From an uncultured Caldilineales bacterium (GTDB taxonomy: Bacteria; Chloroflexota; Anaerolineae; JAAEKA01), in contig CALESQ010000076.1 in assembly GCA_937907455.1 (NCBI GenBank), positions 75,363 to 139,362 of the forward strand: a stretch of DNA of 64,000 nt. Direction: 5' to 3'. The notes under the pieces are model-generated. The model had not been told where the DNA came from and did no database searches. It saw only the letters and a program-made list of their open reading frames with translations. Positions 49,393 through 59,900 of the stretch are shown piece by piece. A program made the position numbers and the translations under genes. Position 1 is the stretch's first letter; each line of letters opens with the position of its first letter.

Positions 49393-49868
49393 TGACCGTG
49401 GCCTTGTACCCTGGCTCTTTCGATCCCATCCACAACGGCCACATTGATGTAGCCACGCGCGCCGCACACCTTTTCCAGCGGCTGGTGGTGGCTATCTACG
49501 ATAATCCCGCCAGCAAGCGGTTGCTGTTCAGCACCGAACAGCGGGTAGAGCTGGCCCGCGGCGCGCTGGCCCATCTCAGTAACGTCGAGGTGATCCCTTA
49601 CCGCGGGCTGACGGCGGCGCTGGCGCAGCAGATCGGCGCCGCCGCGCTGGTGCGCGGCCTGCGCGCCAGCGCCGATTATGAATACGAAGCGCAGTTGGCC
49701 CACGCCAACAAAGCGTTGGCCGCCGAGGTAGAAACGGTGATGCTGCTTACCAGCCTGCAATACGCCTATCTCAGTGCTACCATTTTGAAAGAGGTAGCCG
49801 CGCTGGGGGGCGACATCACCCAGTGGGCTCCGCAAGCGGTGCAGGACGCGCTGCACCGGGCGCGTTAG
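49392..49868 (+). CDS. coaD: Phosphopantetheine adenylyltransferase
   Basis: Makes dephospho-CoA from 4'-phosphopantetheine and ATP, the fourth step of CoA synthesis. The 158-residue protein has the nucleotidyltransferase motif PGSFDPIHNGHIDV (8-17 core), VRGLRASADYEYE and TSLQYAYLSATILKEVAALGGDI (usual SSSlVKEIA). Length matches the family. The ATG overlaps the recG stop (TGATG). Confidence 0.96.
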   Translation: MTVALYPGSFDPIHNGHIDVATRAAHLFQRLVVAIYDNPASKRLLFSTEQRVELARGALAHLSNVEVIPYRGLTAALAQQIGAAALVRGLRASADYEYEAQLAHANKALAAEVETVMLLTSLQYAYLSATILKEVAALGGDITQWAPQAVQDALHRAR

Positions 49869-49887
49869 GCGCGCCGCGAGGTATGGC

Positions 49888-50328
49888 ATGGAACTTCAAC
49901 AGCTAATCAATCAACTGGAGACGGTGATCAGCCAGAGCAAGCGGGTTCCGCTCTCGCAGAACATCATGGTAGATGAAGAAGCAGTACGGCGCATCATTGA
50001 TCAGATGCGCGTCTCGGTGCCGGACATCATCCGCCAGGCCGAGCGTACCCTGGGCGAACGTGACCGCATCATTGCGCAGGCCAACGAAGAGGCAACGCGC
50101 ATTGTGCAGTTGGGCCGCGAACAGGCCACCGACATGGTAGAGCATCACGAATTGGCCGAGGAAGCGCGGCGGCGCGCTCATGACATGTTGCTGAGCGCCG
50201 AGCGTGAGGCAGCAGGCATGCGTGCCGATGCCGACCGCTATGCACTGCATACTCTCAGCACACTGGCCGAACAGGTAGGCAAGATCGAGCGCGAGGTGCA
50301 AAACGGCATCGCCGCGCTGGGCAAGTAA
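49888..50328 (+). CDS. Coiled-coil DivIVA/SepIVA-like protein
   Basis: A 146-residue, nearly all-helical protein. An N-terminal stretch (MELQQLINQLETVISQSKRVPLSQNIMVDEEAVRRIIDQMR) precedes a charged coiled coil (ERTLGERDRIIAQANEEATRIVQLGREQATDM...) with alanine-rich heptads. A similar short coiled-coil protein follows coaD in actinobacteria (SepIVA-like, cell division); the link here rests on position and shape. It has no membrane helix. It is 20 bp after coaD and 9 bp before the PLP enzyme gene. Confidence 0.75.
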   Translation: MELQQLINQLETVISQSKRVPLSQNIMVDEEAVRRIIDQMRVSVPDIIRQAERTLGERDRIIAQANEEATRIVQLGREQATDMVEHHELAEEARRRAHDMLLSAEREAAGMRADADRYALHTLSTLAEQVGKIEREVQNGIAALGK

Positions 50329-50336
50329 GCTACTCA

Positions 50337-51464
50337 ATGAAGCAACTATCACGGGATATACAGCAGGAAACCTGGCTGGTAACCGCGGCCCGACCCTCCG
50401 AGCCGGGCGAGCCGCTGAATGTTCCCTTGACGCCGGCCTCGAATTTCATCATCGGCAGCGGGAGAGATTACGCGCGCGGTGACGGCACCCCTACCTGTGA
50501 AGCGCTGGAGCAGCTGATAGGCGGGCTGGAGCATGGCCGCGCCGTGGCCTTTGCCTCTGGGATGGCGGCGGCTGCCGCGCTCTTTGATCAACTGCCAGCA
50601 GGTGCAGTGGTGGTGCTACCCGATGATTGCTATCAGGGTGTGGCCGGGCTGGCCGCGGCCGGTGTCGCGCGCCAGCGCTGGACGGTGCAGCGCATAGCCC
50701 AGGAGGATACTGTAGGCTGGCAGCGCGCTTGCGGCTATGCTGATCTGCTCTGGCTTGAGTCGCCCTCCAACCCATTGTTGACTGTAGCTGATCTGGCGGC
50801 TATTTGCCAGGCTCCGCGCAAGGCCGGGGCCATTGTTGCAGTGGATAACACCTTTGCCACACCACTGAACCAGCAGCCGCTGGACTTCGGCGCTACGGTC
50901 TCGGTGCAGTCGGCCACCAAATTCATCGGCGGTCATTCTGACCTGTTGGCCGGGGTGGTGACCACGCGTGATGAGCGTTTGTGGCAAGGGCTGCGCGCTT
51001 CGCTGGCCCTTACCGGCGCGATCCCCGGTGCGCTGGAAGCGTTTTTGGCTGTGCGCGGCGCCAGAACTTTGGCCTTGCGCCTGCGTCAGGCTCAGCAAAG
51101 TGCCCTGTGGCTGGCACAACGGCTGGAAGAGCATCCGTTGGTGACGCGGGTGCGCTACCCGGGATTAGCTTCACATCCCACGCATGAAATGGCCAAGCGC
51201 ATGTTGCAGGGCTTCGGCACGATCATTTCTTTTGACCTGCGCGGCGGTGCGGCTTTTGCCGACGATGTGTGTCGCACCGTGCAGGTGATTCGTCATGCCA
51301 CCAGCCTGGGTGCGGTGGAGTCGACCATGGAGCGCCGCGCGGCGGTACAGGGTCAGGAACATTTGCCGCCCTCGCTGCTGCGTCTCAGTGTGGGCATCGA
51401 AAACGCCGGTGACCTGTGGACCGATCTTGACCAGGCCCTGAGCGCGGCGGCTCACGCTGGCTGA
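50337..51464 (+). CDS. metB: PLP-dependent Cys/Met-metabolism enzyme (cystathionine gamma-synthase type)
   Basis: A 375-residue aspartate-aminotransferase-fold enzyme of the cystathionine gamma-synthase/lyase family. Key parts: AFASGMAAAAAL (PLP phosphate), WLESPSNPLLTVADL, VAVDNTFATPLNQQPLDFGA, Lys195 in SATKFIGGHSDLLAGVV (PLP Schiff base), LGAVESTMERRA and LRLSVGIENAGDLWTDLDQAL. The usual YxRxxNPT reads YARGDGTPT. Synthase, gamma-lyase and O-acetylhomoserine sulfhydrylase cannot be told apart by eye, so the symbol is tentative. Its ATG is 9 bp after the coiled-coil gene. Confidence 0.85.
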   Translation: MKQLSRDIQQETWLVTAARPSEPGEPLNVPLTPASNFIIGSGRDYARGDGTPTCEALEQLIGGLEHGRAVAFASGMAAAAALFDQLPAGAVVVLPDDCYQGVAGLAAAGVARQRWTVQRIAQEDTVGWQRACGYADLLWLESPSNPLLTVADLAAICQAPRKAGAIVAVDNTFATPLNQQPLDFGATVSVQSATKFIGGHSDLLAGVVTTRDERLWQGLRASLALTGAIPGALEAFLAVRGARTLALRLRQAQQSALWLAQRLEEHPLVTRVRYPGLASHPTHEMAKRMLQGFGTIISFDLRGGAAFADDVCRTVQVIRHATSLGAVESTMERRAAVQGQEHLPPSLLRLSVGIENAGDLWTDLDQALSAAAHAG

Positions 51465-51499
51465 TTGTCGGCGCCTCATTGGTTGCTGCGATATTAGCT

Positions 51500-51665
51500 A
51501 GTCATGGTACTCAGGGAGCCGTCGGGTCCAGTAGATGGTGGCGGCGCTAGCCACCAGCTGCTTCTCCGAGACAGAGGTGAGTTTACACCCGATCACCCCC
51601 ACAACCGTACCGAGACCCTTCCCGTCGGGTTTCGATACGGGGCAGGCAGGGGTTCTGTCCAGGCA
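51500..51665 (+). ncRNA. Structured leader ahead of proS, class unknown
   Basis: Two strong hairpins: 51530-51562, AGTAGATGGTGGC with GCCACCAGCTGCT (one mismatch, one G-U, loop GGCGCTA); and 51605-51640, CCGTACCGAGACCC with GGGTTTCGATACGG (one mismatch, one G-U). A weaker one, GGTG/CACC, lies between. They fall in the 283-bp gap before proS. A cis-regulatory RNA for the tRNA synthetase is the natural guess, but the T-box TGGnACCGCG motif is missing. A separate small RNA is possible. Confidence 0.35.
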
Positions 51666-51747
51666 ACTGGTTTGGTTCGAGCGGCAAGATAGCGTTTAGC
51701 TTGCTGAACTTTACGCAACAACTTTGTTTATGATGTGAGGGTGTGTA

Positions 51748-53502
51748 ATGCGTCTTTCCCGTGCTTTTTTCCAGACTCTTCGCGAAGTTCCGTCTGATGC
51801 AGAGGTGGCTAGCCATCAACTGCTGCTGCGTGCTGGCTTTATCCAGCCGCTGGGCGCGGGTATCTATTCCTATCTGCCGTTGGCGCGGCGCAGCATGGAC
51901 AAGATCGAGGCGATTATCCGCGCTGAAATGAACGCTATTGGCGGCCAGGAAGTCACCATGCCGGTGGTGCATCCCGCAGATCTGTGGCAGCAGACAGGGC
52001 GCTGGGATACGGCTTACCCCGAGCTGGTGCATTGGCGTGACCGCGGCGGGCGCGACATGACTCTGGCGATGACGCACGAAGAAGTAGTGGCCGACCTGAC
52101 GCGGCGTGAGATCACTTCGTATCGTCAGTTGCCGCAGCTTATCTATCACCTGCAAACTAAGTTTCGCGACGAGCCACGGCCGCGCAGCGGGTTGATCCGT
52201 GTGCGCGAGTTCACTATGAAGGATTCGTATTCGCTGGATGCAGACGAGGCCGGGCTGGACCGGCAATACCGCGCTCATTGGCAGGCTTATTTCAACATCT
52301 TTCGTCGCTGTGGGCTGGCGGTGATTGCCGTGCGCGCCGATGTAGGCATGATGGGCGGCAGCCTGTCGCACGAGTATATGGCACTCACTGCAGTGGGTGA
52401 GGACACGTTGCTGCTGTGTGATCACTGCGGCTATGCGGCCAATCGCCAGGTGGCGCGCTTCCGTCGGTCTGAGCCTGCTGCTGAAACGCTGTTGCCGGTG
52501 CAGCGCGTAGCCACGCCCGACTGCAAAAGCATTGCCGATCTGGCCTCCTTCCTGCAAATTTCTGCCAGCCGCACGGCAAAGGCTGTTTTTCTGCGTGATA
52601 CAGGCAGCGGCCGGCTGGTGTTCGCGGTGGTGCGCGGCGACCGTGAGGTGAACGAAACCAAGCTGGCTAATGCTGTGGGCGCTGCCGCTTTGCAACCTGC
52701 CACCGAAGCAGAAATTCGCAGCATGGGTGCTGAACCAGGCTACGGCTCGCCGGTTGGGGTACATGATTGTTTGGTGGTGGTGGATGAGCTGGCTGCGGCC
52801 TCGCCCAATCTGGTGGCCGGAGCTAACGAAGCTGGCTATCACCTGCTCAATGTCACCTGTGGCCGCGACTATCATCCCGACCTGGTGACTGACATCACTG
52901 CCGCAGAAGAAGGGGATGGCTGCGAGAATTGTGGCGGTGCGCTGCGCAGTGTGCGCGGGGTTGAGGTAGGCAACATCTTCAAGCTGGGAACGCGCTACAG
53001 CGATGCCATTGGTGCATTCTACGACGACGCCCAGGGCAGCAAGCGCCCGGTGGTGATGGGATCTTATGGCATCGGTGTGGGGCGGCTGCTGGCTACCGTG
53101 GCAGAAACGCACCACGATGAGTTTGGTTTGATCTGGCCGGTGAGCATTGCGCCTTTTCAGGTGCATTTGGTGCTGCTGCCTCGAAAAGCACCGGAGGCCG
53201 TGAGTGTGGCTGATACGTTGTACGCCGCACTCACCGAGGCAGGGATTGAAGTACTCTACGACGACCGCGAAGAACTTAGTCCGGGTGTGAAGTTTAACGA
53301 TGCTGATCTGATCGGCTTGCCGTTGCGCCTTACCGTGGGGGCAAAGTCGTTGCAGGAGGGCGGTGTGGAAATAAAGCGGCGCACGGCTGAGCAGAGAACC
53401 TTGGTGGCCCTGGATTCTGCGGTGAAGGCGGTGCAAGATGAATTGGCTGCGCTGCGTTCTGAGTTGGTTGCAACAGTGATTGAAACCCCTTTTGCCGGTT
53501 AG
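51748..53502 (+). CDS. proS: Prolyl-tRNA synthetase, bacterial type
   Basis: Charges tRNA-Pro. The 584-residue class II synthetase has the motif 2 region THEEVVADLTRREITSYRQLPQLIYHLQTKFRDEPRPRSG, REFTMKDSYSLDADEAG, an editing (YbaK-like) insertion (about 225-400) that clears Ala-tRNA-Pro, motif 3 GSYGIGVGRLLA, and a C-terminal anticodon-binding domain (from about 470; VHLVLLPRK, VLYDDREELSPGVKFNDADLIGLPLRL). The insertion marks it as the long bacterial ProS type. ATG at 51748 with GTGAGGG upstream. Confidence 0.96.
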   Translation: MRLSRAFFQTLREVPSDAEVASHQLLLRAGFIQPLGAGIYSYLPLARRSMDKIEAIIRAEMNAIGGQEVTMPVVHPADLWQQTGRWDTAYPELVHWRDRGGRDMTLAMTHEEVVADLTRREITSYRQLPQLIYHLQTKFRDEPRPRSGLIRVREFTMKDSYSLDADEAGLDRQYRAHWQAYFNIFRRCGLAVIAVRADVGMMGGSLSHEYMALTAVGEDTLLLCDHCGYAANRQVARFRRSEPAAETLLPVQRVATPDCKSIADLASFLQISASRTAKAVFLRDTGSGRLVFAVVRGDREVNETKLANAVGAAALQPATEAEIRSMGAEPGYGSPVGVHDCLVVVDELAAASPNLVAGANEAGYHLLNVTCGRDYHPDLVTDITAAEEGDGCENCGGALRSVRGVEVGNIFKLGTRYSDAIGAFYDDAQGSKRPVVMGSYGIGVGRLLATVAETHHDEFGLIWPVSIAPFQVHLVLLPRKAPEAVSVADTLYAALTEAGIEVLYDDREELSPGVKFNDADLIGLPLRLTVGAKSLQEGGVEIKRRTAEQRTLVALDSAVKAVQDELAALRSELVATVIETPFAG

Positions 53503-53965
53503 CTTTCTGGATTCATGGGGCTATTACAATTAAATCTTATTTGTCATGGTATTGTAATATTGAGTGTTGCGTTTTTATATATTTTTCTTTCTTGAAAGAT
53601 TTCTTTTGAGATGTAAGTTTTTTATCGTTTTACAGGGATTTTATTCCGGTTGGTGTAGGTTATGATGGGGAGAAATGAGAAAAAGCGCGCAGATGATTTC
53701 CGCGGGGCGGGCAGCATTAAAAGGGCGCGTATTGGAGGGTGAGGTTTAGCAACTTTCGTTGTATCCAATGCAGCTTCCTGAGAAGGTTTGGGGAACAGCC
53801 GCTGAATTATTCAGCAATCAAATCAGAAACCATAGTATGATAATATAGTTGGGAAGATGATTTATCGTCTAACTTCACTATATTTCGTTGCCTGCTTATT
53901 TTCATTATTTGAACAAGGTTGAGCAGGACGATTAATTAGCTGTAGGTTTCTATGAGGAGAGAACT
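53503..53965 (+). other. AT-rich leader of the first large adhesin gene
   Basis: These 463 bp are markedly AT-rich against their surroundings and contain no gene. ATGGTATTGTAAT at about 53546 recurs upstream of the paralogous gene at about 60299. A strong GAGGAGA site precedes the GTG start. No clear promoter pair could be fixed by eye. Confidence 0.5.
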
Positions 53966-56900
53966 GTGAATCACAAGTTTTTGTCAAAGACGAGGTGGGG
54001 TAAGTCCCTGCTGAACAGCCTTTTGGCTGCTATTATGGTGTTTGGCCTGATTTGGGCGGTATTGCCGGGTTTGCCGGTGGCGGCTGCCAATCTGGCGCAG
54101 GACCAGGTGACCGGCAATGACACGGAACAGATCGCTGCCCCTGATGCGCCGGATGCCATCTCGGTGACCGTATTTCGCGACTATGATGCCGACGGTGTTA
54201 AAGACACGTTGGAACCAGGTGTCAGCGGGGTTACGGTTACAGCCTATCGGCCCAGTGCTTCTGGCTATGCTTCGCCAGTGGTGGCTACGGGTGGCACTAA
54301 TGGTGTTTACTCACTGGCTACCGGTTCTGGCACCTATCGCATTGAGGTGACTGGCCTGCCGGCCTATCTTTTCAGCGGTGCGCAGGGGGCTACCACCACG
54401 GCATTCATCGCCAACGGCGCCAGCGTTGCAATCGGTCTGGCTAACCCCGGCCAGTATGCTCCCAGCACCACGCTGGAGGTAGCCATTGCCCGCCACCAGG
54501 CGGCCTATCGTTCTGATGTGGATAGCCAATGGGCGATCTCCCGCTTTGTAGAGAACGCCGGTTCCACCAGCACCGTGCGCGAGTCGTATGACCTTCCGGA
54601 AGACACAGAAGGCGCGCTGCAAGGCGAAATCGGCACAACCTGGGGTGTGGCCCACGACAGCATCAACGACCGTTTGCTGGCAGGTTCGATGGTGAAGCGG
54701 TTTGGGCGGTTGAAGGGCAATCCTACCACCATTTATAGTGTGCCGCTCAGTGGCGCTGCAGCTCCTACTGCCTGGGTGACGCTGGATGCAGCGCGTACCA
54801 ATCCCCACGGCGCTTCACCGAACTGGTATCAGGATCATGCGGTGATCCCGTTTGTCGGTAAAGAGGGCCTGGGTGATGTGGACATTGCCGAAGATGGCAG
54901 CATGGTTTACACCATTGACCTGGGCACGCGCGAGTTTGTGCGCATTCCGGTAAATGCTAACGGCAGCGCCGGCACGCCGGTGAAGGTGGCGCTGTTGCCC
55001 GCTTTGGGTACGCCCAGCGGTTGTTCTGCCAATGGCGATTTGCGCCCCTTTGGTTTGGGCGTCAACGATGGCAAGGTGTATCTTGGCGTGGTTTGTAGCG
55101 CCGAGTCTACGGTGACAGCGGGTTCTTTGCCTACTTCGCTCATAACGTATCCCAAGCCCGGCGACCGTACCAAGCTCTATGCCTATATTTATGAGTGGAA
55201 TGGCGCTTCCGGTTTCACGCAGCGTTTGAACTTTCCTCTGAACTACGAGCGCGGTTGTGTGGCTGCCGCTGATACGTTGACCACGAACTGCACCACCTGG
55301 GGCAATGCCGGCTGGCTGGCCTGGGCACCGGTTTATCCGATTTCGCAACTGGGAGGCTGGCAAGGGCACCATTATCCGCAGCCGCTTATTTCAGATATCG
55401 AATTTGTCAACGGTGACATGATTCTGGGTATGGCTGACCGCTTCTCCTTCATGGATGGTTTTAATGCCGTTGAACCAACCGGATTCACCAGCGTTGTAGT
55501 CAACTCTGCGGGTGATACCCTGCGTGCATGCAGCACCGGCCCCGATACCTGGGTGATGGAAAAGCTCATCTCTGGCAACACGGCCTGCGATACGGCTGGC
55601 CTGGGCTACGGTGTGGGTAACACCGAAACCATTGATGAATACTTCCATGACGATGATTTTGCCCATGACACCAGCAATACCCTGAATCCTAAGATCTTCA
55701 GCGAAGTTAGCCTGGGCGGTGTGCTGGCTATTCCTGGTCGCGACTATGTGGCGACCAGCGCGTTTAATGCGTCGCGCCCTGTATCCCTTGCCTGGTACGA
55801 AGAGGGTGTGCATTTCTATAACCTTGCTTCGGGTAACTGGATTCGCGGCTATCGGCTCTGGAACAGCACCTCCCCCCAAACCCTGGGCAAAGGTTCTGGC
55901 TTGGGTGATATGGAAGCCCTTGTGGATCCGGCTCCGCTGGAGATCGGCAACCGATTGTGGTGTGATACTGGCAACGTCAATGGCGTGGGTGCCTACAATG
56001 GCGTACAGGATCCGGGTGAAGCGGTTATTGCCAACGCCACGGTGACGCTGCAATGCGATACTAACGGCAGCCCTGCTTCCTTCGAGGCAACCGCTAACGC
56101 CACCACCGACGCTAACGGGTTGTATTTGTTCAAAGATAATACAGGCAACATTACCGGCGCTAATGGCTGGCCGGCAGCCACCTGGGACAGTGCGGTACGC
56201 ATTATCCCGCGCACTGCCGCTTGTCGTCTTGTCGTCAACAGCACGCAAGCGGCTATTCTCAGCAGTTGCGGCGGTAGCGCTCTCGCCTTAAGCAATAACG
56301 GCGGTACTGATGCCGGAGCCGATCTGCGCGACAGCGATGGCATAGCTGGTGTGGGCGGTGCAGGCTACAGCGGTGTGACCTTCACCACCGGCAAAAGCGG
56401 CGAGAATGATCATAGCCTTGATTTTGGTTTCACCAACAAGGTTGGTTCCATCGGCAACTACGTGTGGGTGGACGAGAACTCGGATGGCTATCAGGATGCG
56501 GGTGAGCCGGGTCTGCCCAACGTGCGCGTCAATCTGTACAACAGCGCAGGCACGGTGGTGGCTACCACGGTCACCGATGCGCATGGCGGCTATCTGTTCA
56601 CTAATCTGTCGCCAGGGGCGTACTTCGTGCGGGTGGACAGCACCACGCTGCCCGCGGGTATGACGCAGACCACAATCTACACCAATGCCAATGCGGATTT
56701 TGGCAACCAGAACCAGAGCAGCGGTTTCGGCTATGCAGCAACCATCGGCGGCAGTTCGCCGTGGGAGAACCTGACCGCTGACTTCGGCTACAACTACAAT
56801 CCGACCCCCGACGTCAACAGCAACACCAACACCGCCACCATCGGTGACCGCGTGTGGGTGGATACAGACTCGGATGGCAAGCAGGATCCCAACGAAGTAG

Positions 56901-59900
56901 GCATTGCCGGTGTGGTGCTCACGCTGAAGACTGCCGGTGCAGATGGCCTGTTTGGCACTGCGGATGATGTGACGGTAGCTACTGACACCACCGACGCCAA
57001 CGGCAACTATCTGTTCGACGGTTTGGCGCCGAATGCCTATCAGGTGATCGTTACCACGCCGCCAGCGGGTTACACGCAGACCGGCGACCCGGATCACTAT
57101 GCGGTGACCAACACCACGGCGGCGATGAACGACAACAAGACCACCATCCCGGTGGTGCTTGGCCCCGGCGATGTGTTCCTGCTGGTGGACTTCGGCTACG
57201 TGGCCCCGGCAGCGCAGAACAACAGCGTGGGCAACAAGGTATGGTTTGATGCTGATGCCGACGGCGTAGGGCCGAGCGGTGCACCGGGTGGCGGCGACAC
57301 CACGGAATGGGGCATCCCCGGCGTCACCGTGGCGCTGATCCGTGACACCAACGGCAATGGCACCTGGGATGCAGGTGAGCCGATTGTGGCCACCGACACC
57401 ACCGATGCCAACGGCGTGTATGGCTTCAGCGGCCTGCCCGACGGCAACTACCTGGTGTGGGTGAACGACACCGACAACGTGTTGGGCGAGATGCGGCAGA
57501 CCTACGACTCGAACGGCATCGCCACGCCGAACCTCAGCAGCGTGGCGCTGGATCCCACCGGGGCTTCGGCCACGGCGGTGAGCAACCAGAACCAGGACTT
57601 CGGCTACACGGCACTGGGTCAGACCACCACCGCCGGCTCCAACGGGCTGATCGGTGATACGGTGTGGTTCGACGTGGACAACTCCGGCGGAGCCACGCAG
57701 CAGGCGGGCGAGCCGGGCATCGAGGGCGTGGTGATCGAGCTGCTCAACTCAGGCGGCACTGTGATCGCCACCACCACCACCGACGAGAACGGGCACTATG
57801 CCTTTGGCGGCCTGCCGACCAGTGCGGGCGGTGTGAGCTACACCGTGCGCGTGGCGGCCAGCAACTTTGCGGCGAACGGCGTGCTGGAAGGCATGGCCGA
57901 GAGCTATGCGGCGGGTGGCACTGTGGGTAGCAACCTGAGCAGCACGGTGACGCTGACCACGGCAGCCCCCGTGAACCTGGCGCAGGACTTCAGCTATGCG
58001 GCGACTACGTCACCGGCGAGCCTGGGCAACCTGGTGTGGCTGGATTCGAACGCCGACGGCACGTTTACGGCCACCACCGGCCAGAACACCGGCGACCCGA
58101 ACACCGGCAGCGATGATGACGAACCGGCAATCGGCGGCGTCACCATAGACCTGTACCGTGACCTGAACGCCAATGGCCGCGTGGATGCAGGCGAGCCGAA
58201 GCTGAGCAGCACTACTACGGTTGCGACTATCAATGCCGCCACCTACGGCACGAACGGCACCTACCTGTTCACCGACCTGCCGGGCGATAGCTACGTGGTG
58301 AATGTCACCGATGTCAACGGCGTGTTGGCAGGCTACTGGATGTCACGCGGCACGGCCAACACCGACAACAACAGCCAGATAGACCCGTATGCAGTGACGG
58401 TAGCTGCCGGGGCCACCGTGTTGACGGCGGACTTCGGTTACTACGTCGAACCGGCAGCCGTGGGCAACTTCGTCTGGTTGGATGCGAACGGTGATGGTAT
58501 TCAGCAAGCCACAGAGCCGGGCATGAACAACGTGACCGTGACCATGGTGGTGAGCTATGCTAACGGCACATCAGCCACGCTGAAGACACTTACCGGTGAC
58601 AACCCGGCCACCACTGCGGTGGAAACAGGCTGGTACAGCTTCGGCAACCTGCTGCTGGATGAGGACTACCGCATCGGCAGCACCAGCACCACGGCCGGTG
58701 CCACCACGCCTGCGCACGTCATCTCGGTGACGGATCCCAGCGGTTTCGTGCGCACCAGGGTGGGCGGCGCTGATGGCAACATCAGCACGGTGCCGCTGAC
58801 CGACTCGAACGACCACAGCAGCACCGTGGCTGTGCCCACGCAGGGCCTCAGCAACACCGTGCAGCAGACCGCCTCCATCGAGCCGCTGATTGCCGGTTAT
58901 GACTTCGGCTACCTGGTGCTGGACTACGGCGACCTGCCGAACAGCTACGGCACACTGCTGGCCAGCAACGGCGCACGCCACGCCATCAGCAATGCGCTGT
59001 ACCTGGGTGTGTGTGTGGATGCTGACCTCAACGGCCAGCCGCTGGCTACAGCCGCAGGCGACGACAACACCGCCAGCACGCAGACGCTGAACGGCTCCGC
59101 TTACCCGGTGAACCTGCCCACCACCACCTGTGCCGACGACGAAAATGGTGTAGCCTCAGCTATGGGCCGCGCCGGATCGTGGCGTGAAGGCACGGTAGCG
59201 GGCGGTCTGGGTGGTGCGTTGAACATCACCATCGGCAGCAGCACCGGGGCCACCGGTGTGCCGCAGGTGTTCATGGACTTCGGCTCCGGCACACTGACTG
59301 CTGTGACGCTGCGCACCATCACCGGCACAGCCATCAGCACGCCGTTGGCAGCAGGAGAGTACACCGTGTACTTCGACATCCCCGCGGGTGCATGTCCGGC
59401 GACTCTGATCACTAATCTGGAAGCACGCGTGCGCCTGAGCAGTGCGGGTGGGTTGACGAGCACTGGTCTGGCATCTAACGGTGAAGTGGAGGACTACATC
59501 TTCCAGTGCGGTGCTACTGCGCCTTATGCGGTGACACTGGCGAACTTCGCCGCCGAGAGTACGGCCACTGGTGTGCAGGTGACGTGGGAAACGGTGAGCG
59601 AGCAGGACAACGCCGGCTTCATCGTGACCCGCAGCAGCAGTGCCGACGGCGAGCGGGTGCAGGTGACGCAGGTGGCCAGCCTGGCTGCCGGCAGCAACCA
59701 GGGCGCCAGCTACACCATCACCGACAGCGAAGCGACACTCGGCCAGACCTGGTGGTATTGGCTGGAGGATGTGGCGCTGGACGGCACGGTGACGCTGCAC
59801 GGCCCGGTGAGCGTGCTGCATCAGGCTCCCAGTGCGGTAACCCTGGGCCTGCTTCAGGCTGGGGACAACAGCACGACCTTGCCGCTGGCCCTGGTGCTGG

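Noticed and set aside
51504..51692. Small ORF in the proS leader
   Set aside because: It reads through both strong hairpins, has no ribosome site and no recognisable domain.
51480..51747. T-box riboswitch for proS
   Set aside because: Neither the TGGnACCGCG T-box nor a terminator/antiterminator pair is present, and no specifier loop could be placed.
56288..57097. Long minus-strand ORF in the adhesin gene (and its copy at 63256-63972)
   Set aside because: It is an antisense shadow of the SdrD repeats; its duplication only mirrors the identical DNA of the two adhesin genes.
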